64,000 bases of DNA. Origin: Limibacillus sp. GTDB lineage: Bacteria > Pseudomonadota > Alphaproteobacteria > Kiloniellales > CECT-8803. The first letter of the stretch is position 1; each line of letters begins with the position of its first letter. The stretch spans positions 1 through 64,000 of the forward strand of contig JARRJC010000011.1 of NCBI GenBank assembly GCA_037379885.1. The letters run 5' to 3'. This document shows positions 32,932 to 41,495 of the stretch, piece after piece. The notes below the pieces were generated by a model. It made no database searches, was not told the origin of the DNA, and saw only the letters and a list, made by a program, of their open reading frames with translations. Made by a program: the position numbers and the translations under genes.

Positions 32932-33634
32932 GCAGGTTCAAGAACAGGACGGCCAGCAGGATGATCGAGAAGATCGCCGCATACATGCTGGGATAATCTG
33001 CAATGGAGCGGCTGTAGGTGATGATGTCGCCGACGCCGGTCGGGGTGATCTTGAGCTCGGAGAGGATCGCACCGATGAAGCCCGCCGAGATGCCGAGCCG
33101 AAGACCTGAGAAGATGATGGGCGAGGCGGCCGGAATGATGATCTTCAGAATGATGTCGCTGTCGCTGCCGAGGAAGGAGCGGCCCATCTCCTTGATCGAG
33201 GTCGGGGTGTTGCGCACGGCGCTCGCCGTGTTCAGCACGATGACCGGCATCGCCATGATGCAGACCACGGAGACCTTGGAGGTGAGCCCGATCCCATAGG
33301 CCATGACCAGCAGCGGGATGAGGGCGGCCAGCGGTGCTGCCTGCATCACGATGAAGATCGGCGAGAAGAACCAGTCGAACTTGGCCGACAAGCCGATCCA
33401 GAGCCCCGCGCCGATGCCCACGACCGCTGAAATTGCGATCCCGACCACGAGAGGGCGCAGCGTCTCCGCGTAGGCGGTGAAAAGCGAGCCGTCGAAGGTC
33501 AAGGCGACCAGCGCGGTCATGGACTCTATGAAGGTCGGAAAGGCATAGCTGACCGGGATGCGCCCCGCGATCTCCCACGCGCCGAACACGATGGCCGCGG
33601 AGAGCAGTTTCAGGGCGAGCGAGCGTTTGAGCAT
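32873..33634 (-). CDS. ABC transporter permease (SsuC/TauC type), first
   Basis: A 253-residue permease with six predicted helices and the EAA loop IKEMGRSFLGSDSDIILKIIIPAASPIIFSGLRLGISAGF. AGGAA lies about 10 bases before the ATG at 33634; the frame is open to 33712, but there it would run into the intercistronic hairpin. It is separated from the binding-protein gene by 84 bp that contain a strong stem-loop. Confidence 0.86.
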   Translation of the reverse strand: MLKRSLALKLLSAAIVFGAWEIAGRIPVSYAFPTFIESMTALVALTFDGSLFTAYAETLRPLVVGIAISAVVGIGAGLWIGLSAKFDWFFSPIFIVMQAAPLAALIPLLVMAYGIGLTSKVSVVCIMAMPVIVLNTASAVRNTPTSIKEMGRSFLGSDSDIILKIIIPAASPIIFSGLRLGISAGFIGAILSELKITPTGVGDIITYSRSIADYPSMYAAIFSIILLAVLFLNLLERLERYLFKGNDLGYISD

Positions 33635-33673
33635 CGGGACAGGTTTCCTAGCCTTGAAAAGAAGCGAAAGGGA

Positions 33674-33708
33674 ACGGCCGGCGGCCACAGGGTGGGGCCG
33701 CCAGCCGT
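33674..33708 (-). other. Intercistronic hairpin after the ABC binding-protein gene
   Basis: ACGGC plus GGCGGCC (33674-33686) pairs with GGCCGCC plus GCCGT (33696-33708), with one bulged base on each side. No U-run follows in the minus direction, so it is more likely an mRNA-stabilising or processing element than a full terminator. This would give more binding protein than permease. Confidence 0.65.
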
Positions 33709-33718
33709 CCAAGCGGGC

Positions 33719-34693
33719 TTACTTGGCCGCTTCGTCCAGGGGCTTCAGGTACCAGAAGTCCTCGATATTCAGTTCGGCCGGATCGCCGGTCAGCTGTCCG
33801 GCTGCCGAATACCACTCGATATCGGCCATGGCCGCCTTGCGGCCGCCGCCGTTCGGGTCGTAGAGGCCACCCTCCACGGCGTCCTTATAGAAGCCGTCCA
33901 GGCCGTCCAGGATCTCCTTGGGCAGCTGGCCGATCGGGCCGTCGGGATTGGTCTCCCGGGCGATGATCGTCGGGTCTTCGTTCATGTCCTGCCAGGTGCT
34001 GAGCAGGGCCTTGACGAAGATGTCCACCTGCGCCTCGTTCTCCTTGATCCAGTCGAGGTTGGCGAAGAGCGCCTCGTCGCTGGCGTCGACCTCGAACATC
34101 GGCAACACGTTGAACTTGTCGCCTTCCTGCTTCATCAGCTTGTTCTTGTTGGAGAGGTCGACGATGGTCGCGTCGGTCTGGCCGGCGATCAGCGCCACGA
34201 TGCGGTTGGCCGACCCGGGCACGTAGGAGCGCTCCCCAAACTTGATGCCCAGGCGGTCTTCGATCACGTTCGCGATGGAATCGGTGCCGCCGCCGCGCGA
34301 GTGCAGCATGATCGGCTCGCCGTCCAGATCCTCGAGCTTGCTGTACTTCTTGGAGGTGACCGGGAAGAACTTCAGCTTGGAGAGCTGGAACACGATACGG
34401 ATCGGGGCCTTTGATTTCTGCATGGCCGCATAGGGCGTGCCGAAGCCGATGTCCATCTGGCCGCTCAGGACCGCCTGGATGGCGAGTTCCTCGTCGGAGA
34501 AGGCCGTCCACTCATAGTCCAGCCCGTTCGCCTTGGCGCGCTCCAGCGCGACGAAGAAGGCTGCGAGTTCGTCCGAAGGCGTTTCCGCCAAGGCGATCCG
34601 GATCGTGTCGGCCTTCGCCTGGCCGAGGGTCACGCCCGCAACCAGCAGGACTGCGAAGAGACTCCCGGCGATTTTTTTAAGCAAATGCTTCAT
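33719..34693 (-). CDS. ABC substrate-binding protein (NMT1/SsuA type)
   Basis: A 324-residue periplasmic binding protein with a signal peptide (MKHLLKKIAGSLFAVLLVAGVTLGQAKA). The mature part follows the NMT1/taurine-binding pattern: an IRIALAETPSDELAAFF first strand, LSGQMDIGFGTPYAAMQ, and HSRGGGTDSIANVIEDRLGI (phosphate- or anion-binding-like loop). The family binds sulfonates, nitrate, thiamine precursors and aromatic acids, and the ligand cannot be set from sequence. AAGGGAGG precedes the start. It is the first transporter gene after gntR. Confidence 0.83.
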   Translation of the reverse strand: MKHLLKKIAGSLFAVLLVAGVTLGQAKADTIRIALAETPSDELAAFFVALERAKANGLDYEWTAFSDEELAIQAVLSGQMDIGFGTPYAAMQKSKAPIRIVFQLSKLKFFPVTSKKYSKLEDLDGEPIMLHSRGGGTDSIANVIEDRLGIKFGERSYVPGSANRIVALIAGQTDATIVDLSNKNKLMKQEGDKFNVLPMFEVDASDEALFANLDWIKENEAQVDIFVKALLSTWQDMNEDPTIIARETNPDGPIGQLPKEILDGLDGFYKDAVEGGLYDPNGGGRKAAMADIEWYSAAGQLTGDPAELNIEDFWYLKPLDEAAK

Positions 34694-34742
34694 GGTCTTA
34701 TCCTCCCTTGAGGTTGATGTTTTTTCTCTAGCTTCTTTGTTG

Positions 34743-34765
34743 CTCCTCCCGGTTTTCGGGAGGAG
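34743..34765. other. Hairpin between gntR and the binding-protein gene
   Basis: CTCCTCCCG (34743-34751) pairs perfectly with CGGGAGGAG (34757-34765) around a 5-base loop. On the plus strand GGTCTTTTC follows; on the minus strand, where the genes lie, no U-run follows. It probably separates the regulator transcript from the transporter transcript, or acts as a processing site. Confidence 0.55.
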
Positions 34766-34775
34766 GGTCTTTTCT

Positions 34776-35471
34776 TCACCGCAGCGCGGCGGTCCTCGGT
34801 TCGTCCCGCCGCTCCAACAGGCCGCTCTCCACTTTCGTCAGATGCTTGCGCATCAGGGTCTGCGCGGAGGCGCTGTCGCGCTCCTCGATGGCGGAGACGA
34901 TGGCGTCGTGCTCGTCGAAGGAGTGATGGTTCGCCGGAGGCGAGGAGGGCCCCTCGCGCAGCCGTCCCCAGACGACCGCCCGCCGCACCGCGTTCAGGTG
35001 ATCGAACAGGGCCACGAGCAGGGTGTTGTGGGTCGCCTCGGCGATGGTCCGATGCAGGCGGTTGTCCCAGGTCTCGTATTGGCGCCAGCTTTTGGTCTCG
35101 CGCGAGCGCTCCAAACAGACGCGCATCTCTAAGAGATCGCCGGAGGTCGCGTGCAGCGCGGCCTCGGCTGCGATCTCCGGCTCGATCAGCAGGCGCGCGC
35201 GCATGACCTGCGCCGGATTGCTGTGCTGTGCGACTTCCGAGATCTTGGCGAGTTCGCTCTGCGGGCGCGCACCGATGAAGGTCCCCTTGCCGACATGCCG
35301 CCAGACCATCTTTTCCTGCTCGAGGACGGCCAGGGCCTTGCGCAGTTCGGCGCGTGACACGCCCTGCGTCTCGCAGAGCTCGCGCTCAGGCGGCAGCTTG
35401 GTGTCGCGCTTCAAGTCGTGCTGTGCAAGAAAGGCGCGAAGCTGGGTGAGAGCGCCTTGACCTTCGTCCAT
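34776..35471 (-). CDS. GntR-family regulator, FCD subfamily (ABC cluster)
   Basis: A 231-residue regulator with a winged HTH (LRAFLAQHDLKRDTKLPPERELCETQGVSRAELRKALAVLEQEKMVWRHVGKGTFIG) and an FCD domain with its histidines in DNRLHRTIAEATHN, DEHDAIVSAI and MRKHLTKVE. It lies directly upstream of the ABC transporter genes on the same strand, with the FAH-family gene divergent. ACCAAT/ATTGGT half-sites fill the gap (35498-35548), so it probably controls both directions. Confidence 0.87.
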   Translation of the reverse strand: MDEGQGALTQLRAFLAQHDLKRDTKLPPERELCETQGVSRAELRKALAVLEQEKMVWRHVGKGTFIGARPQSELAKISEVAQHSNPAQVMRARLLIEPEIAAEAALHATSGDLLEMRVCLERSRETKSWRQYETWDNRLHRTIAEATHNTLLVALFDHLNAVRRAVVWGRLREGPSSPPANHHSFDEHDAIVSAIEERDSASAQTLMRKHLTKVESGLLERRDEPRTAALR

Positions 35472-35497
35472 GAACCGGTGAACCCCTCGAAATCAAG

Positions 35498-35548
35498 ACC
35501 AATCGCTTGACCAATCTTCTCTGATCATAATACCAATATGGAATTGGT
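35498..35548. promoter_or_regulatory. Cluster of ACCAAT/ATTGGT operator half-sites
   Basis: ACCAAT occurs at 35498-35503, 35510-35515 and 35532-35537, and ATTGGT at 35543-35548. The last two form an inverted repeat with a 5-bp spacer. ATTGGT...ACCAAT is the half-site type of PdhR/LldR-like FCD regulators. The cluster lies in the 186-bp gap between divergent gntR and the FAH-family gene. Confidence 0.5.
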
Positions 35549-35657
35549 TTCAAATCGGTTCTGAGGGCCTGCCGGGTCGTCGGAGCTGTTTCATGGCCTC
35601 GCCAGCCAAGCCCAAAGCCAGCCAGACCCTAAGCCAGCCAGGGAGCATCCTAGAACC

Positions 35658-36344
35658 ATGAGCTATCTTTTCAGCCCGCCGGCCGTGCCGGCCCTGCCGA
35701 TCCGCGGCAAGGACAGCCTCTTCCCGATCCACCGCATCTATTGCGTGGGCCGCAACTACGCAGCGCACGCGGTGGAGATGGGAGGTGACCCGGACAAGGA
35801 GCCGCCGTTCTTCTTTCAGAAGAATCCGGACAACCTCTTGGTCGGCGGCGGCAAGTTTCCCTATCCGCCCGCATCGAACGACGTGCACCACGAGATGGAG
35901 CTTGTGATCGCGCTGCATAAGGGCGGCAAGGACATCCCGGTGGAGAGCGCCCTGGATCATGTCTACGGCTATGCCGCCGGGCTCGACATGACCCGCCGCG
36001 ACCTGCAGGGCGAGGCCAAGAAGGCCGGCCGCCCCTGGGAGGTCGGCAAGGCCTTCGAGCAGTCCGCGCCTTGCGGAGAGCTGGTCGCTGCCGAGGACAT
36101 CGGCCACCCGACGGAGGGGGCCATCTGGCTGGACATCAATGGCGAGCGGCGCCAGACCGGCGACCTCAACCAGTTGATCTGGAAGGTGCCCGAGGTGGTC
36201 TCTTACCTCTCCGGGCTCTTCGAGTTGCAGCCGGGCGACCTGATCTTCACCGGGACGCCGTCGGGCGTCGGCGCGGTGGAGCGGGGCGACAAGCTGCACG
36301 GCCACATCGACGGCATCGGTGATATCGCCGTAGAGGTGGTCTGA
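35658..36344 (+). CDS. Fumarylacetoacetate hydrolase family protein
   Basis: A 228-residue FAH-fold protein. The metal and substrate motifs are IYCVGRNYAAHAVEMG (N-terminus), NDVHHEMELVIAL (acidic metal ligands), and GDLIFTGTPSGVGAVERGD (C-terminus). Single-domain members of this length include FAHD1-like acylpyruvate hydrolases/oxaloacetate decarboxylases and tautomerases, and homoprotocatechuate enzymes. It is divergent from the GntR/ABC cluster with shared half-sites, so it may process the imported compound. Confidence 0.85.
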   Translation: MSYLFSPPAVPALPIRGKDSLFPIHRIYCVGRNYAAHAVEMGGDPDKEPPFFFQKNPDNLLVGGGKFPYPPASNDVHHEMELVIALHKGGKDIPVESALDHVYGYAAGLDMTRRDLQGEAKKAGRPWEVGKAFEQSAPCGELVAAEDIGHPTEGAIWLDINGERRQTGDLNQLIWKVPEVVSYLSGLFELQPGDLIFTGTPSGVGAVERGDKLHGHIDGIGDIAVEVV

Positions 36345-36361
36345 GGCCCCCTGGCCTTTTT
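36344..36361 (+). terminator. Short intrinsic terminator
   Basis: AGGCC (36344-36348) pairs with GGCCT (36353-36357) around CCCT, and the stem runs into five T residues. It begins at the last base of the FAH-family stop codon. Confidence 0.5.
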
Positions 36362-36450
36362 GCCCTGGTCATTCTCGATGGCGGCCCTAGCTGCCTCCTG
36401 ATGGGGCGGCCCGCAATCGCCGCCCGTTCCGTGACTAGGGGAGCCATTCG

Positions 36451-37380
36451 ATGTCGGATGAGAACAGCCTTGCCGTGATCGGCGCGGGCCTCGCGGGCCT
36501 CACCTGCGCCCGGGCATTGGCCGATGCCGGCCTCCGGGTCGAGGTTTTCGACAAGGGGCGCGGGCTCGGCGGGCGGCTCGCCACGCGGCGGATCGACGGC
36601 GGGCAGTTCGACCACGGCGCTGCGACCCTGACGGCGGAGCGCGCCGCCTTTGGCGCCTTCCTGGAGAGCAACCCCAGCGCCTGCGCCTGGCCTGAGGGTG
36701 GCGGCTGGGTCGGCGATCCCCGCATGAGCGCGCTGGTCCGGCCCCTGGCGGAGGGCCTGGATATCTCGAACTCCGTTGAGATCACCGGTCTCTCGAAGGA
36801 CCCGGAGGGCTGGCGGCTTCAGACCTCGACCGGTGACCTTGACGGCCGCTACCGGCGTCTGGTGCTGGCGATCCCGCAGCCCCAGGCCGAAGCGCTGCTC
36901 CAGCCCTGGCCGGGCATGGCGTCGGCGGTGGCGAAGGCCGCCATGCGGCCCTGCTGGGCGGCGCTGGCGGCGTTCTCCGAGCCGCTGTCCCTCAAGGACC
37001 CTCTGCTACGCTTTACCGCCGGACCGCTGGCAAGCGCGATCCACGACAGCGCGAAGCCCGGGCGCGGCGGCGGGCTCGACTGCTGGGTTCTTCAGGCGCG
37101 CGAGGATTGGAGCCGCGAGCATCTCGAGCTTGAGAAGCCGGAGGCCGCGGAGCGACTGCTGGCGGCGTTCTTCGAGGCTGCGGAGGTCGCGCCGCGAAAA
37201 CCGGCGCACCTGGCCGGGCACCGCTGGCGCTACGGTTTCACGGAGAGGCCCCTGGGCGAGCCCTTCCTCTTCAACGCGGAACTCGGGCTCGGGGTCTGCG
37301 GCGACTGGTGTCTCGGGGCGGATGCGGAGGCGGCCTACGACAGCGGCCGCGCTCTGGCCGCCGCGATCTGTCTTACCTGA
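36451..37380 (+). CDS. NAD(P)/FAD-dependent oxidoreductase (renalase-like)
   Basis: A 309-residue flavoprotein. The FAD-binding GxGxxG block with the following acidic and Arg motif is complete: VIGAGLAGLTCARALADAGLRVEVFDKGRGLGGRLATRR. The second FAD motif is near the C-terminus (GVCGDWCLGADAEAAYDSGRALAAAI). The length and RLATRR pattern fit the renalase-like/amine-oxidase-related family, which oxidises reduced pyridine nucleotide isomers or amines. The substrate is unknown. It is convergent with the AbrB-family gene, 3 bp apart. Confidence 0.82.
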   Translation: MSDENSLAVIGAGLAGLTCARALADAGLRVEVFDKGRGLGGRLATRRIDGGQFDHGAATLTAERAAFGAFLESNPSACAWPEGGGWVGDPRMSALVRPLAEGLDISNSVEITGLSKDPEGWRLQTSTGDLDGRYRRLVLAIPQPQAEALLQPWPGMASAVAKAAMRPCWAALAAFSEPLSLKDPLLRFTAGPLASAIHDSAKPGRGGGLDCWVLQAREDWSREHLELEKPEAAERLLAAFFEAAEVAPRKPAHLAGHRWRYGFTERPLGEPFLFNAELGLGVCGDWCLGADAEAAYDSGRALAAAICLT

Positions 37381-37383
37381 GAG

Positions 37384-38484
37384 TCACGAGCCGCCGCGCC
37401 GCCGAAGCAAGGCGAAGACCATCGGCGCGAACAGGATCACGAGCAGGATCCTGACGACATGGTGGCTCGCCACATAGGCGACCTCGGCGTTCATGGCGAG
37501 CGCCACCAGGCTCATCTCCGCCAGACCGCCGGGCGAGTAGGCGAGCAGCACCTGCGCGATGCTCTGCTGGAAAAGCTGATGGAAGGCGAGCGCGAAGAAG
37601 GCCGTGATCGCCAGCATCAGGACGGAGGCTCCGAGGCTCAAAAGCAGCGCCCGGCCGACCGTCGAGGCCGCGCTTCCAAGGAAGCGGCAGCCGATCACCG
37701 ATCCCAAGAAAATCTGCGCCACCATGACCAGTTCCTGCGGCGGCGGCGCGTGGGCGAGATTCGTCAGGTGAACGATCGCGCTCACCAGCATGGGCCCCAG
37801 CAGGTGAGGAGCGGGCAGGCGCAGCAGCTTGCCAAGGAAGAATCCGACGATGGCGCAGGCGGCGAGGATCGCGAGCTCCATCCCCGGGATCTCGGAGAAG
37901 GGAACGCCGAACTGGCTGCGGTCGCCCAGGTCATAGCCCGCGAAGACCCTGAAGTAGAGGGCCACCATGCAGACCACCACAAAGATGCGGCTGGCGTGCG
38001 CGAGCGCGATCTTGCGGTCGTCGCCGCCCATGTCCTTGCCGATCAGCAGCATCTCGTTGAGGCCGCCGGGCATGCCGGCGAAGTAGGCGGTCACCGAATC
38101 GAAGCCGCCCACCTTCCGGTAGTAGGGCACCACGATCAGGCCGGCCGCCAGAAGGTAGAGCCCAAGGAAGGAAAGGGAGAGCGCCCAGGCGTCCAGATGG
38201 TCGAGAATCTGGGGCGTGAAGCCGGAGCCCAGCATTACCCCCAGGACGGTGATCACGTAGGGCCGCACCTTCAAGGCGGGCAGGATCGGCGCCTTCAGGA
38301 CGGCGGCGACGGTGTTGAAGGCCATGGCCCCCAGCATCCAGGGCAGCGGCATGGTCAGCCAGTTGAAAACGACGCCGCCGATTGTGCCAATGACCAACGC
38401 CAGGGCCATCTTGCCGAGGATGCGGGCGCGGTCCTGTTGCGCGGGCGTTTGGCTGTCCTCTTGCTGGTCTTCTGTTTCAGACAT
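37384..38484 (-). CDS. AbrB-family membrane protein (putative transporter)
   Basis: A 366-residue protein with about ten membrane helices in two repeats, each with the family pattern (WLTMPLPWMLGAMAFNTVAAVLKAP; KLLRLPAPHLLGPMLVSAIVHL). AbrB-family membrane proteins (formerly called ammonia monooxygenase-like, PF05145) are unrelated to the DNA-binding AbrB, and their function is poorly defined. It lies just downstream of the molybdopterin hydroxylase gene on the same strand (9 bp), so the two are cotranscribed. Confidence 0.82.
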   Translation of the reverse strand: MSETEDQQEDSQTPAQQDRARILGKMALALVIGTIGGVVFNWLTMPLPWMLGAMAFNTVAAVLKAPILPALKVRPYVITVLGVMLGSGFTPQILDHLDAWALSLSFLGLYLLAAGLIVVPYYRKVGGFDSVTAYFAGMPGGLNEMLLIGKDMGGDDRKIALAHASRIFVVVCMVALYFRVFAGYDLGDRSQFGVPFSEIPGMELAILAACAIVGFFLGKLLRLPAPHLLGPMLVSAIVHLTNLAHAPPPQELVMVAQIFLGSVIGCRFLGSAASTVGRALLLSLGASVLMLAITAFFALAFHQLFQQSIAQVLLAYSPGGLAEMSLVALAMNAEVAYVASHHVVRILLVILFAPMVFALLRRRGGS

Positions 38485-38493
38485 GCGCCTTGA

Positions 38494-40791
38494 TTACACC
38501 GAACCCCGGAGGGCGCGCCAGATGCGTTCGGGCGTGGCAGGCATGTCGATATGGTGGACCCCCTTTTGTGAAAGAGCGTCGGAGACGGCGCTGATCACGG
38601 CGGGCAGCGAACCCACGACACCCGCTTCCCCGGCTCCCTTGACCCCCAGAGGGTTGGTCGGCGTCGGCACCGGGTGGCTCAGCACCCTGAGCGCGGGCAG
38701 GTCGCTGGCGCGCGGCATGGCGTAGTCCATGAAGGAGGCGGTCAGGAGCTGCCCGGAGCCTTCCTCGTAGACCAGCTGCTCCAACAGTGCCTGGCCCAAG
38801 CCCTGGGCGACGCCGCCCTGGATCTGCCCGGCCATGAGCAGGGGGTTGAGGACGCGGCCCACGTCGTCTGCGACCAGATAGCTGAGCACCTCCAGGCCGC
38901 CGGTTTCCGGGTCGAGCTCTACCTCGCAGATGTGGCAGCCGTTGGGAAAGCTGCAGTTCTGCGTGCTGTCGAAGGATTCGGCCGAGTAGCTGCGCTTGCG
39001 CTGGCGCGCCAGCTCTTGCAGCGTCAGGCCCCGGTCGGTCCCGACGATCAGGAAGCGCCCCTCTTCGAAGACGATGTCGGCCTCCGCCGCCTCCAGCTCT
39101 TCGGCGGCGTCCGGCTTGGCTTCGGCGATGATCTGCTCGGCCACCTTTCCCAGACTGACGCCGATGGCGGCTGCGCTTCTGGAACCGAAGGTGCCGGTCC
39201 CCTTTTCGATGACGCCGGTGTCGCCGTCACGGAACCGGATGTCCTCCACCTCGATCCCCAGGGTTTCGCCCAGCAGTTGGGCGAAGGTGGTGCGGTGACC
39301 TTGGCCGGTGTCGCTGGTCCCGACCCGCAGGTCGGCGCCGCCGGTCTCGTCGATGGTGAGGGCGGCGAACTCCGGTTGCGGGCTTCCGATAGGCCCGCCG
39401 GCGATCTCGATGGGGTTGGCGATGCCGAGTCCCCTCAGCTTGCCGCGCGCCGCCGACTCTTCGCGTCTGGCGGAAAATCCGGCCCAGTCCGCTTCTTTCA
39501 GGGCCTGTTCCATGACCGCCGGGAAGTCACCCGAGTCATAGCTGTAGGTGAGCGGCGTCTTATAGGGCATCTCCTCCGGCTGGATGAAGTTGCGCCGGCG
39601 TACCTCTGGCAGCTCCAGGCCGAGGTCGCGGGCGACGAGATCGCAGAGCCGCTCGATGATGTAGGTGGCTTCCGGCCGTCCGGCGCCCCGGTAGGGGGCC
39701 ATGGATTGCGTGTGGGTATGGATGCCCTCGATCTCCACGAAGACCGGGCCGGTCTTATAGACGCCGACCACCGTCCCGATGTTGTTGACCATGGGGTTGG
39801 TGCCGGTCTGGCCCAGATAGGCGCCGATGTTCGCCAGGATGCTGACCTTGAGGCCTTTGAAGCGCCCGTCCTCGTCGTAGGCGATGGCGGCGGTGGCGAT
39901 CTGCTCGCGGGCGTGGTTGTCGCCCAGGAAGGACTCCAGGCGGCTGGAGGTCCAGCGGACCGGGCGGCCCAATTCGCGCGCGGCGAAGAGCGCGAGGGCG
40001 TATTCGGGATAGGGGCCGTTCTTGATGCCAAAGGCGCCGCCCACGTCGCCGGAGACGACCCGGATCTTCTCGCGCGGCACGCCCAGGATCGCGGCCATGC
40101 CGTCGGCGATGCGGTGGGGCGCTTGGGTGCCGAGGTAGAGCAGGTAGCTCTCCTCCGCTGCGTCGTAGAGCGCCAGGGCGTTGCGGTTCTCCAGCGCCGC
40201 CGCCGCGACGCGGGAGATGTCGAGGCGCTGTTCCAGGCGGCGGGGCGCGGCGGCAAAGGCGGCCTCGGCCGCCTCCCGGTCGCCGAGCTCGACCCGGAAG
40301 GCGCGGTTGTCGGGCACCTCGTCCCAGACCGCGGGCGCGCCCTCGGCGATGGCGGCCTCCGGCGTCACCACCGCATCCTCGTCCTCGATATCCAGCTCGA
40401 TCAACTCCAGTGCGTCCTCGGCGGCCTCGCGCGTCTCCGCGACCACGACGGCCAGCGGATCTCCGACATAGCGCACCCGATCGCTGCTCAAGGGATAGAA
40501 GGGCGGTGTGAAGAAGTCGCTGCCGTCCGGCTTGGGCGGTTTGGAGCGGGGCTCGAAACGTCCCATGCCTGCCGCTTTTATGTCCTCGGCTGTGTAGATC
40601 GCGAGCACGCCTGGGGCCTGCCGCGCTTCGGACGTCTCCAGCCTCTTGATCGCGCCGTTGGCCGCCGGAGAGCGCAGCACGGCCATGGCGGTTTCGCCTT
40701 CCGCTGTCTGGTCCGCGGTATAGCGGCCCTGACCCAGCAGCAGGCGGTCGTCCTCCAGCCGCACCTGGGATTGCCCGATCTTGAAGAGCAT
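38494..40791 (-). CDS. Molybdopterin-binding hydroxylase large subunit (xanthine dehydrogenase family)
   Basis: A 765-residue large subunit of the xanthine dehydrogenase/CO dehydrogenase family, hydroxylating a substrate at a Mo-cytosine-dinucleotide centre. Two-domain architecture is visible: GRYTADQ near the N-terminus, GDVGGAFGIKNG, and the active-site glutamate in GVKGAGEAGVVGS at the C-terminus. The loop PYRGAGRPEA is the form-II type (AYRGAGR), not the AYRCSFR loop of genuine CO dehydrogenase, so it is not for CO. The expected FAD and [2Fe-2S] subunits are not encoded on either side. Confidence 0.87.
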   Translation of the reverse strand: MLFKIGQSQVRLEDDRLLLGQGRYTADQTAEGETAMAVLRSPAANGAIKRLETSEARQAPGVLAIYTAEDIKAAGMGRFEPRSKPPKPDGSDFFTPPFYPLSSDRVRYVGDPLAVVVAETREAAEDALELIELDIEDEDAVVTPEAAIAEGAPAVWDEVPDNRAFRVELGDREAAEAAFAAAPRRLEQRLDISRVAAAALENRNALALYDAAEESYLLYLGTQAPHRIADGMAAILGVPREKIRVVSGDVGGAFGIKNGPYPEYALALFAARELGRPVRWTSSRLESFLGDNHAREQIATAAIAYDEDGRFKGLKVSILANIGAYLGQTGTNPMVNNIGTVVGVYKTGPVFVEIEGIHTHTQSMAPYRGAGRPEATYIIERLCDLVARDLGLELPEVRRRNFIQPEEMPYKTPLTYSYDSGDFPAVMEQALKEADWAGFSARREESAARGKLRGLGIANPIEIAGGPIGSPQPEFAALTIDETGGADLRVGTSDTGQGHRTTFAQLLGETLGIEVEDIRFRDGDTGVIEKGTGTFGSRSAAAIGVSLGKVAEQIIAEAKPDAAEELEAAEADIVFEEGRFLIVGTDRGLTLQELARQRKRSYSAESFDSTQNCSFPNGCHICEVELDPETGGLEVLSYLVADDVGRVLNPLLMAGQIQGGVAQGLGQALLEQLVYEEGSGQLLTASFMDYAMPRASDLPALRVLSHPVPTPTNPLGVKGAGEAGVVGSLPAVISAVSDALSQKGVHHIDMPATPERIWRALRGSV

Positions 40792-40923
40792 CGCTGTCGC
40801 TTCCTTAGTCTTGCATTTATCCTGCGCGCGTCCGGCGAGAACCCGGATCCGGGATCGGACGGCTAGAGAAGAGTCTAGGGCCCCAGGCCGTGAAAGCTAC
40901 CGGGAGCGGGGCGGTTCGGCGCG

Positions 40924-41433
40924 TCAGGCCGCCTTGATGTTGGACCGTTGGATGTGGTCGAGGTTGCTGCCTTCGATGCGGATCAGGCGGGTCGGCGCGA
41001 CCCGCTTGGGCGAGTGCACGTGACCGACCTTGTAGAAGTGGGCGTCGCCGGGCTTGAGGGTGTAGCTGCGCGCCTTTTCGACCAGGGCCGGTTCGTCGCC
41101 CGAGCCCGGCTTGACGATCTTCCAGTCGATCATCTCGGTGCTGCCCTCGGCCTGCCCATAGATCGCCCAGCTCGGTCCGTGGTCGTGCGGGTTGCCGATT
41201 GCCTCGCCGCTGTAGACATGGCCGCAGATGCAAAAGCCGAGATCGGGATCCTCGTAAAGCACTTCGCGGGGCGCTTCGCCCTCCGCGCGGTCCGGCAGGT
41301 GTTTGGCGACGAAATCCTTGTCCTTGAGGGCTTTGGAGACAAAGGCGCAGAGTTCCTCCGCGCAGTCCTCCACCGGCTTCTTGGAGAGTTCCGCCCGGAT
41401 GTCGGCGGCGAGGTCGTTAAGGCTGTAGGGCAT
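40924..41433 (-). CDS. Cupin-fold protein, cysteine dioxygenase-like
   Basis: A 169-residue cupin (start at 41433). The metal-binding strand is NPHDHGPSWAIYGQAEGSTEM, and the second motif is HFYKVGHVHSP, the layout of thiol dioxygenases of the cysteine dioxygenase type. These oxidise a thiol to sulfinate with Fe(II). The Cys-Tyr crosslink of the mammalian enzyme cannot be confirmed here, so other cupins remain possible. It stands alone, divergent from the homocysteine methyltransferase homologue, which hints at sulfur metabolism. Confidence 0.65.
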   Translation of the reverse strand: MPYSLNDLAADIRAELSKKPVEDCAEELCAFVSKALKDKDFVAKHLPDRAEGEAPREVLYEDPDLGFCICGHVYSGEAIGNPHDHGPSWAIYGQAEGSTEMIDWKIVKPGSGDEPALVEKARSYTLKPGDAHFYKVGHVHSPKRVAPTRLIRIEGSNLDHIQRSNIKAA

Positions 41434-41495
41434 TCTCTTCGCGTCCTCCTGTTGATCCCTGTTGAAAGACCGTATTCCTAAGAATTCTAGAACGA

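Noticed and set aside
40948-41481. Plus-strand ORF opposite the cupin gene
   Set aside because: It is an antisense shadow with no motif, while the cupin on the other strand has its metal-binding histidines.
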